A stretch of DNA of 23,519 nt from Proteobacteria bacterium ST_bin11. Its GTDB lineage: Bacteria; Pseudomonadota; Gammaproteobacteria; Methylococcales; Methylomonadaceae. Shown one piece after another: positions 16,159 through 23,519 of the stretch. Made by a program: the position numbers and the translations under genes. How positions within the stretch are numbered: the stretch's first letter is position 1; the number at the start of each line of letters is the position of its first letter. The notes under the pieces are model-generated. The model did no database searches, had not been told where the DNA came from, and saw only the letters and a list, made by a program, of their open reading frames with translations. The DNA lies in contig MSXO01000074.1 of the NCBI GenBank assembly GCA_002083615.1, positions 1-23,519 on the forward strand, given 5' to 3'.

Positions 16159-16460
16159 TCGTTAACAAGATGGGGTTCAGAGACCTGGAATGTTGTCAGT
16201 CTTGCCCCGCATTCAGTCATTTGCGCCGCGCTTAATTCCTGACCCCGCCAATATGCCGGCACGGTCAGTGATAAATGAATGTAAGTTGCACCTTTTTTGC
16301 ACACTTCTGCCGCCAAGTTGACCGGCAAACTGCCGATGACCGTGTCACCCGACTGGATAAGGTCAATATCCAGATGGGCGATTTGCTGGTCAACGCAAAG
16401 GCCTTGTTCCCTTGCCCATTCAATCGCGCCAGGGTGACGGGTGATGAAATAGGTGAGCAT
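16155..16460 (-). CDS. csx16: Csx16 (VVA1548 family), probable ring nuclease
   Basis: This encodes a 101-residue member of the Csx16/Cas_VVA1548 family, small proteins confined to type III CRISPR loci. The family hallmarks are clear: YFITRHPGAIEWAREQG at residues 4-20, IAHLDIDLIQSGDTVIGSLP at 27-46, and NLAAEVCKKGATYIHLSL at 48-65. WRGQELSA and a C-terminal GARLTTF follow. Recent work groups Csx16 with Csx15 and Csx20 as ring nucleases that degrade cyclic oligoadenylate; I call this probable because activity cannot be seen in sequence. It begins two bases after the cmr6 stop and lies directly before the two CARF effectors, the ideal place for an off-switch. The start lacks a ribosome binding site and likely relies on coupling to cmr6. 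Confidence 0.9.
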   Translation of the reverse strand: MLTYFITRHPGAIEWAREQGLCVDQQIAHLDIDLIQSGDTVIGSLPVNLAAEVCKKGATYIHLSLTVPAYWRGQELSAAQMTECGARLTTFQVSEPHLVND

Positions 16461-16462
16461 GG

Positions 16463-17833
16463 TTAGTTTGCAAGCAGTTTTTGCACTTCCAGCGTGCGTT
16501 GATGTTCTTTGTCCTTAGACGGATCTTTTTTTAGCGTAGTTGGTCTCCAATCGCCGAGTTCCAGCATTAATTGCTGAATTCTTTGTAAGACCTGTTGCCT
16601 ATCATTATCCTGCCAGCGCCCACTTTTTACGACTTCCAATAAAACCAGATAAGGCTTTTTGTTGGGGTCTTTGTTCTCTTTGAGTAATTGCGCCATATCG
16701 CGTTCAACGGTGGGTAGATCGGCCAGTCGTTTGGCTTCTTCGCGTTGTTGGGCTTGAAATTCTGCTTGTTTTCGAGATTCCTCCAATGTGGCTAACGCGC
16801 TGTTATCCAGTTGCATCTGCCCATAACCCACCGCCGTTTTCGCGCCAAAACCCAGCCAGTCAAAGGCGTATTCAAACGCGGTTTGAATCAAAGCTTGCCA
16901 GTTTTGCCGTAAGGTTTCAGGTAAACTGGCACTGTTGCAGGTGCAATAGAAGTCGAAAAGGCTGTTTGGCGGAAGGGTTAAAAAGACAATCGGATTGGGT
17001 TGTTCGGAATCGTGCGGGGCATTTAGAACACCATTTTTACCTTGGAAGTACCCCATGTGATGCGGGGTCATAATTTCCATAGCCAAATTTTTGCTTTGCG
17101 GATAAACATCCCAGAAGCACAGTGCGTCTTGATTACTTAGCGCTTCGCGCAAGGCTTTTTTGTTAATCAGATCAATCAAGAAATCTTTGGGTTGTTCCAG
17201 GTATTTTTTCTGGTCCTTTTTTTCGACCACGGCCTTGATAAAACAGTTGAGAGTGTCCTGGTCGTAATCGCCCGTTTCGAGCCAGGATTGATAAGCCTGT
17301 TGGCGGCGGTGGGCTTCTTCGTCCAGCACATCAATTTGATAGGGCTTACCTTGAAACATGGAACCGCCCGCTTCAAAACCAAATAGCCACCACACGCTAA
17401 GCATATCCCAGCCACCGGTTTCACCGTATAAGCCTAAAGCCAGTTGTTCCGCAGCCGTACGCAATACACCTTTGACGCTGGAACCGGGCAAATATGGCAA
17501 GCCATAAGGATTTAAAAAGGCAAAGCCGTTTTCCAGTGGGTGTTCGTTACCCATGCCGGTCATGAACGGCGCGGTGCTTTTGGCCGGAAAATAAGCCAGT
17601 TGCGGGTTTTGCAGGGCAATGGCCAGTTGACGCTTTTGCAAACTTTCCGCAAGCTTTATTGAGTTCGGCGGTAACGATGTGGCTACTGTCTTCAACGCAT
17701 CTTTTTTGGCGCTTTCTGCTCTACTCCAATCATTTTGCCAAACCGGAAAATACAAACCGAAGCGATGGCCGGGGGCTATGTCCTGACCGGCCAGATGTTT
17801 GCCCATGTAACTTGGAATTGCTGCTTTGCTCAT
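16463..17833 (-). CDS. cmr6: Cmr6, type III-B RAMP subunit
   Basis: This is the Cmr6 subunit, a RAMP-fold protein that caps the crRNA/target backbone near the 3' end of the crRNA together with Cmr1. It has 456 residues. Visible RAMP features are YLPGSSVKGVLRTAAEQL (about 114-131), the loop seen in Cmr6 and other RAMPs, and the C-terminal glycine-rich loop GFGAKTAVGYG (328-338). Residues 350-456 form an extra charged, Q/E/K-rich helical tail beyond the normal end of the RAMP fold, making the protein longer than typical Cmr6. The start ATG 17833 has TGGAGC upstream as ribosome binding site. It lies 15 bases after cmr5 and 2 bases before csx16. Confidence 0.93.
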   Translation of the reverse strand: MSKAAIPSYMGKHLAGQDIAPGHRFGLYFPVWQNDWSRAESAKKDALKTVATSLPPNSIKLAESLQKRQLAIALQNPQLAYFPAKSTAPFMTGMGNEHPLENGFAFLNPYGLPYLPGSSVKGVLRTAAEQLALGLYGETGGWDMLSVWWLFGFEAGGSMFQGKPYQIDVLDEEAHRRQQAYQSWLETGDYDQDTLNCFIKAVVEKKDQKKYLEQPKDFLIDLINKKALREALSNQDALCFWDVYPQSKNLAMEIMTPHHMGYFQGKNGVLNAPHDSEQPNPIVFLTLPPNSLFDFYCTCNSASLPETLRQNWQALIQTAFEYAFDWLGFGAKTAVGYGQMQLDNSALATLEESRKQAEFQAQQREEAKRLADLPTVERDMAQLLKENKDPNKKPYLVLLEVVKSGRWQDNDRQQVLQRIQQLMLELGDWRPTTLKKDPSKDKEHQRTLEVQKLLAN

Positions 17834-17848
17834 CTTGGATGCTCCAGG

Positions 17849-18205
17849 CTAATTGATGGCAGCCAATTGGCGTATCCAGCGCAACAGGGCTAAGGTTTCT
17901 TCGGTGGCTTTGCGGTACTTTTGGCTGTCAGCCCTCAACAAAGCTTCCATCATTTTGTCGAAAGGCATCGAGACATTGTCTTGATGAGTGAAATAGGCGG
18001 CAAGCCAATCAATCATGTGTTCGTTCAATGCCTTGTGATGAGGTTTGCCTTTATCTTGGTAAAACGCCAAGGTCTGCATCAGGCCGTTGTTCATGATTAA
18101 CGCTGGCGCACCTTTGGCAAGCTTGCCGTATTCATCGTTTTGACCTTGCACTTTTTGCCAGGCATACGCCGCACGTTTTTGGTCGAGACTGGGCTGTTTA
18201 GTCAT
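17849..18205 (-). CDS. cmr5: Cmr5, small subunit of type III-B complex
   Basis: This encodes the 118-residue helical small subunit that forms the inner filament of the Cmr complex beside the target strand. It shows the family start SLDQKRAAYAWQKV, then EYGKLAKGAPALIMNNGLMQTLAFYQDKGKPHHKAL, with the conserved A..P..I..NGL.Q.laF pattern, and a helical C-terminus ETLALLRWIRQLAA. The frame is open far upstream, but the true start is ATG 18205, which has GGGAG six bases upstream. This makes an eight-base overlap with the end of cmr4. Confidence 0.94.
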   Translation of the reverse strand: MTKQPSLDQKRAAYAWQKVQGQNDEYGKLAKGAPALIMNNGLMQTLAFYQDKGKPHHKALNEHMIDWLAAYFTHQDNVSMPFDKMMEALLRADSQKYRKATEETLALLRWIRQLAAIN

Positions 18206-19130
18206 GTCCGACTCCCACAATCGAACAAACAATTTGCCCACGTCCGGTGGTGGCGTCGCCGCCGAATTGCAGCATGCGACCTTGCAAGGCTTGCCAATTG
18301 TCGCCGCCGTCGACCAGTGTTTTGATGATTTGCGTGGCATCCAGCCGGTTTTCCGCACTGTCACCGCGTTTGTATCGCTCCTGACTGGCCATGATGACGG
18401 TAAACAGCAAGCTTTCCGGCGGCAGGTTTTCGGTGTAGAACAAAGCTCCACCATCGGCTGTGCCGCTGATGTCGTCGATACGGACATGCGGTTCAACAAC
18501 AGTCGAATTGAGGGCGAAATAATGCAGTTCGTCATCAGATAACAGCACTAAGTCGGTTGTGAGCTTGTCACGGAAATAGTCGTAACCGTTAGTTTCTGGC
18601 AATGCATGTTGCGCTAACCAGTCGGCAATCGGCTTCAAAGTTGGGTCTAATTGCGGGTCTAGTTCGTAAGCTTCCAAGGCTAGTTTGTTTTCGGTCATTA
18701 AGTCAGGATTCAAGATTTTGCATTTGCCACTTTCTGGGTTAGGAATAACCCAATCCGCTTGAATCTTGGCTAACGCCAATTGCCTTTTCAGCCGCGCCAA
18801 CAACAACGGTGAAGTGGCATAAACAAAACCGGCTTTGGCGCAACGTACCGGAAAAGCGACCAGTTGGCCGTCACTGAAACTCAGCGCACCGGCGTGTTCG
18901 GCCGCGCTTTGATCCGGGCCGAAAAGGCGATTCAGTAATTTGCGGTCCTCATGCTGAGCCCAATAATCATGACGGATTGCACCCTTAATGCCGGAACCGG
19001 CCATCATGGGGTATTCGGTGTGGCGTTCACGCTGGATGGGGTTGTCGATCAAGCCGCCAACCGCCATGCCGGTGCCCATGTGGACCGGGCTGACGCAATA
19101 TAAAAAGGCTATTCGGGTTTCCTGAAACAT
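18198..19130 (-). CDS. cmr4: Cmr4, target RNA-cleaving backbone subunit
   Basis: This is the RAMP backbone subunit that repeats along the crRNA and cuts the target RNA at six-base intervals. It is 310 residues from ATG 19130, which has AGGAG five bases upstream; an in-frame start nine codons earlier would overlap cmr3 and is rejected. The N-terminus has the hallmark FLYCVSPVHMGTGMAVGGLIDNPIQRERHTEYPMMAGSGIKGAIR order. D29 in the LIDNPIQRE loop corresponds to the catalytic aspartate position of Cmr4. No lesion is visible. Its start is 14 bases after the cmr3 stop. Confidence 0.96.
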   Translation of the reverse strand: MFQETRIAFLYCVSPVHMGTGMAVGGLIDNPIQRERHTEYPMMAGSGIKGAIRHDYWAQHEDRKLLNRLFGPDQSAAEHAGALSFSDGQLVAFPVRCAKAGFVYATSPLLLARLKRQLALAKIQADWVIPNPESGKCKILNPDLMTENKLALEAYELDPQLDPTLKPIADWLAQHALPETNGYDYFRDKLTTDLVLLSDDELHYFALNSTVVEPHVRIDDISGTADGGALFYTENLPPESLLFTVIMASQERYKRGDSAENRLDATQIIKTLVDGGDNWQALQGRMLQFGGDATTGRGQIVCSIVGVGHD

Positions 19131-19144
19131 GGTTACTCCTGAAT

Positions 19145-20332
19145 TTAAAGCGGCCACGCCGCAATCATGATGTTGTTAAAACCTTCCGCGCATCGTTTTT
19201 GGTCAGGATACGCGTCGATATGAAATAGACTGTGTTCGACAAGCTTTTGAAGGGCGCTGATATCACCTTCAAATTGATTGAACCAGTAAACGCTGCCGCT
19301 ACTGACCGCTTTCAATGCGGGTTTGGGTTGATTGCTGGCAATATCCCAACCGCTGATGGTTTCTGCTCTAGCTGTGCTGGCAGTAACTAAATGCGCCGAA
19401 ATATCCGGGGTTTTCCAGAGATAACCGCCGTTTTCCGCTGTCATGCCGGGTAATAACCAGCCTTGTTCGAATAAACCGGGCGTGGTCAGCAGCAAGCGAA
19501 AGCGTTTAGTTTGGGCTATTAGCTCCCAATCCGGTTGGGGTGGTTGCCATACTATTTGGCTGTGCTGAGCGCCGCGGCCATCGCCACCTAAACGTAAAAC
19601 ACCGTTGGCAGGTAGCAAATTTTCAGCACCTGCTATACCGGTCAAAAAGCCAATATCTTCAGCCAAAGCCACAGTTTCAACGGTATAAAGCTGACCATCG
19701 TCGGTGGTGCGGCCTTGCGCATCTAAGGCAATACCTAGGCGTGAGTCGATTTTCCACAGGGATTTGCTTTCAACTAAATGGCTGGCATCAATGGCTTGAC
19801 TGTTCAGCCATGCCTGAATACCTGCCGAATTGAGCCATAGCCCAGCTTCCGGTTTGGCTTGTTTGGCAGTGCGTAACACGGGGATTTGCGGACAGTGGGC
19901 GCTGGTTTGTATCGCCGCCGGTAAAGGGTGCGGTTGCAGGTAGTGAGGCTGTTTGTTGCTGTTGTCTGCTAGGACGACCACATCGGCGGGTAGGGGCAGG
20001 TAAACCTCAACTTGCTCGGTTGGTCGCGACGTAGGCGTCGCTCCTAGAGACGCTTGGTATTTTGCCAGCAGGAAATGGCTGACTCGAAAATCGCCTGGCT
20101 GGTCTGGCGTACCCAGACTTTGCGCCAACGCACCGGTTATTAATGCTTTACCTTGGGCAAACTGGCCGCTATCGACGTCAAGACTGGCTAGGATTTGCGA
20201 GCGTATCGCACCGGCGGCCATAGACGGCCAAGGCGGCATAATGGCTTCACCAGTGGCGGAACTGTCGCCAAACAAGCGATTTCCGCGTAAATACAACACG
20301 TCCAGCGGTTGTAAAAAATGGAATTCGCTCAT
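19145..20332 (-). CDS. cmr3: Cmr3, crRNA 5'-tag binding subunit
   Basis: This is the RAMP subunit that pairs with Cmr2/Cas10 and holds the 5' tag of the crRNA. It has 395 residues. The N-terminus FLQPLDVLYLRGNRLFGDSS and the segment PPWPSMAAGAIRSQIL (33-48) are typical of Cmr3. GGDGRG and a C-terminal GFNNIMIAAW lie where Cmr3 has its glycine-rich end. The start ATG 20332 overlaps the cmr2 stop (ATGA) and has a strong AGGAGG six bases upstream. An in-frame REP palindrome is embedded in the gene and encodes about residues 96-103 (LGATPTSR), described separately. Confidence 0.95.
   Translation of the reverse strand: MSEFHFLQPLDVLYLRGNRLFGDSSATGEAIMPPWPSMAAGAIRSQILASLDVDSGQFAQGKALITGALAQSLGTPDQPGDFRVSHFLLAKYQASLGATPTSRPTEQVEVYLPLPADVVVLADNSNKQPHYLQPHPLPAAIQTSAHCPQIPVLRTAKQAKPEAGLWLNSAGIQAWLNSQAIDASHLVESKSLWKIDSRLGIALDAQGRTTDDGQLYTVETVALAEDIGFLTGIAGAENLLPANGVLRLGGDGRGAQHSQIVWQPPQPDWELIAQTKRFRLLLTTPGLFEQGWLLPGMTAENGGYLWKTPDISAHLVTASTARAETISGWDIASNQPKPALKAVSSGSVYWFNQFEGDISALQKLVEHSLFHIDAYPDQKRCAEGFNNIMIAAWPL
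20024..20046 (-). repeat. REP-like palindrome inside cmr3
   Basis: The core GCGACG-TAGG-CGTCGC is a perfect six-base-pair hairpin. On the minus strand the element begins TAGGAGCGACGCC, the style of GTAG-type REP sequences moved by RAYT transposases, with the first G changed to C. It matches the element in cmr2 at 22 of 23 bases. It lies in frame, so cmr3 remains open. Confidence 0.75.
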
Positions 20333-23283
20333 TGCGCACCTCCTGAGCGGCTGTCGCGGGCCAAAAATTCGGCAATGCCGATGAAATGGGTGATGAAGGC
20401 GGTGCAGCTTTGCCCTGTTTGCGATACACCCAATTCGACCAAGGTTCTCGCCAAATCGTGATATTGCGGAATGCCTTGGTTTTGCTTGAGCAGTGGATAT
20501 TCCAAGGCTTTTTGCAACAAGGTTTTGTAAGACGCTGGATTGTTTGCGAATAGTGAATCCGGCGGTAATTGTCGTAACCAGTCTTGAGCAATATAAGCAG
20601 CACGGCGCGACATATTAGGTTCGGCCAACGCATCCTTGAGCCTCAGCAGCTGTCCCATCGGGCTGTCCAGCAAACTTTTCGGGCTATCAGGATTATTAAA
20701 CCAGGGACAAGTCAGTTTTACTGCGCCACCGGAACGCTTGAGCAAATCAATGGCAAAGGCATTTCGACCGCTGGATTTGGCTCGCTTTTCGGCATTTCTC
20801 AAAGTTTTTAACACTTGCCCCAATGGCGCGGTGTGATGAGCAATTACCGCACCGCATGAGGCGGTTGCCTTATCGCCCATCACACGATAAAGCCTGTTGT
20901 CGGACTGCATGACATAGCCATTGGCCATGCGCAGTTTGGCTTCCGGCTGTTTGAACAATTGCTGCCAAACCGTCAACGGCTCGCCATTGACCGGAAAAAC
21001 CCCGCTATAGACAAGCCGCAACAGCAACATCATCGGTAACAAATCGTCGACAGCGACCATCGCCATCACATCGTCGCCACCGGCGTAGAGCAGCTTGCCT
21101 TTGTACAAACCCTCAACTACATAACGAGCCAAATCCAGCGAAAAGCCGTTGAGGGCATCAGAGATAGCCATATGCCGGGCTGGTGAGGGATAGCGTTTGC
21201 TTTGCAGATAGGGTTTGAGCTGATCGGCATAACGTTGATCGATACCGGCTCTTAGCTTGGTGTGCCAACTATCTTGGTAGGCAAGTCTATATTGATCTTC
21301 GCTACCGGCCAGCCATGCGCCCATGTTGTCGCCGTCCATCATGATTAGGGCGTAGTAGGTTTCCTGAAAAAAGCCTGTGAGCTTAGATTTGATATTGGGC
21401 TTTAAGGCGTCGTTGTCACAATTGGCCTCCCAAAACGATGGTAGTTTCTTTGCCAGTAATCGCGCTTGCTGGTCCGATCCTGCCATGTTGAGCACTTTTT
21501 TGGGAAGGGCTGATTGTTCCGGCCAGCCTTCCAGAATCGCCATTAATTCAATCGGCAAGGACTCTCGATTCGGGTTTTGTAGCCATTGCTCGAAGCTGGT
21601 GGAAAATGCCATGTCGTGAGTGGATACTACATAGCGACTGATGCCTTGCAAGCCTTCCACCGAGCCTTTAATTTCATCGATAAAGTGTTTTGGCCACAGC
21701 CGTTTCAGCATATCCAACGCACTCAAATGCTCGCCTTTTTTGACCCAGGACGGTTTTTGCGCGGCGACTTTTTGCCAGAGCGTGTTCTGCCGTTGTCCTG
21801 GCGACCAAGCAAGTTGAGTTTGATCGGTGGTTAGCCATTCGTATTCGCCGCTTAAAGTATTGCGGTAGCCTTGCTGCGGTTGTTGCTGAAAAGTGCGGGT
21901 AGCTTTGGCCGCCGCCGCCACTCTATCCAGCAAGTCGTAAACCGCCGGATACAACACGCCGGGATTGGGTTTGTAGAACATCCAGTCTTGCTCGGGCTGG
22001 ATGGATTGGTTGAGGGTTTGCCACAATTCGCTACCCAAAAAGCCGGGGTTTGTAGGCTCGACGCATTCGTTACGACTATCGCTTTCGCTCGCGACGTGGG
22101 CGTCGCTCCTACCAGTGGATGGATAAAAAGCTTGCATCGCCTGTTGCAAGGCATCCGTATTCACTTTGCCGTCTTGCTGTTCGCACAACCAGGGCACGGC
22201 AGCCCAGTACACTTCCGGGAAGCCATCCAATTGTTGGCGAAGTTGCTGGTAACAATACAAATCGGCTTGCTTGAGCTTGGCGATTTCCAGACATTCATCC
22301 AGCATGGCTTCGGCTTCGCTCATTACCCATTCCCGAACTTTAGCGGTGACTTGTTCGGCCAATGGTTTTGCTAACGATGCCGGCACGAGTGCCACGAACT
22401 TGTTGGGCAAAGCTGCAGAAAACAAGGGATTGGCGTCGGTTTTGGCTTTGCGCCATTCACAGTCTGCAAATCGACTTTCCGGCAAGCCCATTTCGTTTTG
22501 TAGCCACAAATCGACTAACGGCACACCGCGCAACTGAGGAAAGATGATCGCATCCGGCCCCAGTTGTTCGCAGATGACTTTCATGCCTTCCCAGGCGATG
22601 CGCGACAACAAATGCGAACCGGCCCAAAGGTCAGAGGTGGAGCGCCCGGCGGCTATAAACGACTGCACCGGGCCAAAGCTGATGTTGAGCAAGGCCGGTT
22701 GTTGGTCGGGGTCGGCGGCAAACGCACCGCAGAATGCCGATGTCAAATCCAGGTGCGCCCAAATGGTGTGATCGGGTACGCGGGTATCGGCAGGTAAGAG
22801 CCGCCATAAATGGCCTATGCCTTGCGGATTGAGTTCCGGTCCGAAACGCCAGAAACTGAGCAAGGTAAGTTGCCCGTTTATGCCACCGTCTGGGTTATAT
22901 TCGATCAAGGCTTTGAAACTATCGGTACTAAACGCCTTGATGTGAGCCGGTTCGATGGTCAGTGTACCCAGGTTGTGGGACTTGCCGGTCAAAGGGTGCT
23001 TGATTTCGGGGCTTTGGTCAAAACGCACTTGTGACCAACTGGCATAACGGTTTTTGGCGTCTTGCGGAAACTGCGGGCGGTCAGCAGCCGAAGCCCAGTG
23101 ATCGGCGGTTTTGATCCATTGTCTGGTTTGACTGTCGATACCTTGCGGGAAAAAGGTGTTGAACAGTTCACGGGTGGTGCCGCCTTCGTGTCCGGCAGGG
23201 TCGCGCATTAAAACCAGGGCTTTTTCCGCCGGATCGTGAACACGGGCGGCGAGTTTGGCTTGCCAGAGTTTGTTATCGGCCAT
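20329..23283 (-). CDS. cmr2: Cmr2/Cas10, signal-producing large subunit
   Basis: This is the large subunit of the Cmr complex. On target RNA binding, Cas10 converts ATP to cyclic oligoadenylate and may cut DNA through its HD domain. It has 984 residues from ATG 23283, which has GGGAG eight bases upstream; an ATG 20 codons earlier would overlap the preceding gene and has a non-conserved extension. The HD domain shows VHDPAEKA (H16, D17) and ADHWASAADR (60-69). A FGPVQSFIAAGRSTSDLWAGS segment (203-223) is typical of Cmr2. The first palm has MMDGDNMGAWL (D650, D652). The second palm has the cyclase motif AGGDDVMA (GGDD 735-738). Both enzymatic sites therefore look intact, matching the two CARF effectors downstream. 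An in-frame REP insertion encodes about residues 391-399. Confidence 0.97.
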   Translation of the reverse strand: MADNKLWQAKLAARVHDPAEKALVLMRDPAGHEGGTTRELFNTFFPQGIDSQTRQWIKTADHWASAADRPQFPQDAKNRYASWSQVRFDQSPEIKHPLTGKSHNLGTLTIEPAHIKAFSTDSFKALIEYNPDGGINGQLTLLSFWRFGPELNPQGIGHLWRLLPADTRVPDHTIWAHLDLTSAFCGAFAADPDQQPALLNISFGPVQSFIAAGRSTSDLWAGSHLLSRIAWEGMKVICEQLGPDAIIFPQLRGVPLVDLWLQNEMGLPESRFADCEWRKAKTDANPLFSAALPNKFVALVPASLAKPLAEQVTAKVREWVMSEAEAMLDECLEIAKLKQADLYCYQQLRQQLDGFPEVYWAAVPWLCEQQDGKVNTDALQQAMQAFYPSTGRSDAHVASESDSRNECVEPTNPGFLGSELWQTLNQSIQPEQDWMFYKPNPGVLYPAVYDLLDRVAAAAKATRTFQQQPQQGYRNTLSGEYEWLTTDQTQLAWSPGQRQNTLWQKVAAQKPSWVKKGEHLSALDMLKRLWPKHFIDEIKGSVEGLQGISRYVVSTHDMAFSTSFEQWLQNPNRESLPIELMAILEGWPEQSALPKKVLNMAGSDQQARLLAKKLPSFWEANCDNDALKPNIKSKLTGFFQETYYALIMMDGDNMGAWLAGSEDQYRLAYQDSWHTKLRAGIDQRYADQLKPYLQSKRYPSPARHMAISDALNGFSLDLARYVVEGLYKGKLLYAGGDDVMAMVAVDDLLPMMLLLRLVYSGVFPVNGEPLTVWQQLFKQPEAKLRMANGYVMQSDNRLYRVMGDKATASCGAVIAHHTAPLGQVLKTLRNAEKRAKSSGRNAFAIDLLKRSGGAVKLTCPWFNNPDSPKSLLDSPMGQLLRLKDALAEPNMSRRAAYIAQDWLRQLPPDSLFANNPASYKTLLQKALEYPLLKQNQGIPQYHDLARTLVELGVSQTGQSCTAFITHFIGIAEFLARDSRSGGAQ
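22089..22111 (-). repeat. REP-like palindrome inside cmr2
   Basis: The hairpin core GCGACG-TGGG-CGTCGC is preceded on the minus strand by an intact GTAG tetranucleotide (GTAGGAGCGACGCC). This is the form of REP elements mobilised by RAYT proteins. It is nearly identical to the element in cmr3 and is read in a different frame, giving GRSDAHVAS. The flanking low-complexity SESDSRNE stretch suggests the insertion is longer than the palindrome. Confidence 0.78.
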
Positions 23284-23285
23284 GA

Positions 23286-23519
23286 TTATTTGCTCCCGGT
23301 GCGTTGCAGGTGATTGTCTAAGTGTTGGTGGACTTTGCGCCAAATGGCTGTCTGATTAGCAATTAAACTTTGCGGTTCTGCACCTTTGAGTTTTCCGGTT
23401 ATTTCCAAAGGAATTTTGCAAGGCAAATGAAAAACAAGACCGTAATACTGATTTTGATGCTGGATAACTTTCATCCGCATTTGACTGGCAAGTCGATCTG
23501 TTGGCGCCGATTGAAAACT
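23286..23519 (-). CDS. Partial CDS, probable Cmr1 C-terminus
   Basis: This reading frame is open to the window edge and ends TAA two bases before the cmr2 start, so it is the 3' end of the preceding operon gene. The visible 77 residues include APTDRLASQMRMKVIQHQNQYYGLVFHLP. This resembles the Cmr1 C-terminal pattern of R-[LF]-A-S-P followed by a beta strand and a second hydrophobic strand. Cmr1 is also the expected neighbour of Cmr2. The Cmr1 proline after the serine is replaced by glutamine here. The tail is basic and polar (HLDNHLQRTGSK). Without the upstream part the identification rests mostly on position. Confidence 0.6.
   Translation of the reverse strand, partial: SFQSAPTDRLASQMRMKVIQHQNQYYGLVFHLPCKIPLEITGKLKGAEPQSLIANQTAIWRKVHQHLDNHLQRTGSK

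Noticed and set aside
17849..18535. Longer version of cmr5 with 228 codons
   Set aside because: The first 110 codons are an antisense-like frame inside cmr4 with no family similarity; ATG 18205 has a good ribosome binding site and gives a normal Cmr5.

Overview
The window is a bacterial chromosome segment of moderate GC. It is dominated by one large type III-B (Cmr) CRISPR-Cas locus, with every gene of that locus on the minus strand. A PEP-CTERM-like exported protein, GTAG-type REP palindromes and the general protein style point to a gammaproteobacterium, possibly a methanotroph of the Methylomonas kind. That placement is an inference; no marker gene is present.

Layout from low to high coordinate. 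(1) 1-2862, plus strand, AT-richer: an exported PEP-CTERM-like protein, then a tightly overlapping two-gene unit encoding a HIT-domain protein and an HNH endonuclease. (2) 3016-10319, minus strand: a run read in the order cas2A, cas1A, cas1B, cas2B, sbcD, sbcC. It holds two Cas1 and two Cas2 proteins. The second Cas1 is short and lacks an evident catalytic histidine, and the SbcCD nuclease follows directly. (3) 10511-12796: a CRISPR array of 33 repeats (37 nt) and 32 spacers, with decayed repeats at its low-coordinate end. The leader is therefore probably at 12797-12870 and transcription probably on the minus strand. (4) 12871-16460: a signalling/effector cassette read as csx16 (probable ring nuclease), cad1 (CARF fused to adenosine deaminase) and card1 (CARF fused to PD-(D/E)xK nuclease). 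(5) 16463-23519: the Cmr interference complex, cmr6, cmr5, cmr4, cmr3, cmr2/cas10 and the tail of a probable cmr1 that runs off the window.

Likely working model. Cmr1-6 with crRNA binds phage transcripts, and Cmr4 cuts them. Cas10, whose GGDD cyclase motif and HD residues are both present, makes cyclic oligoadenylate. That messenger would activate two different effectors: Cad1, whose family deaminates ATP to ITP, and Card1, whose family cuts nucleic acid. Csx16 probably degrades the messenger and resets the response. Cas1/Cas2, perhaps supplied with DNA ends by SbcCD, add spacers to the array. No cas6 is visible, so crRNA processing must be encoded elsewhere.

The most unusual points are: the Csx16-Cad1-Card1 combination; the doubled adaptation module with a degenerate Cas1 and SbcCD in the same run; two REP palindromes inserted in frame inside cmr2 and cmr3; spacers that read as mRNA sense on the plus strand, including apparent gene starts, so that crRNAs would be antisense to mRNA; and the HIT-HNH pair.
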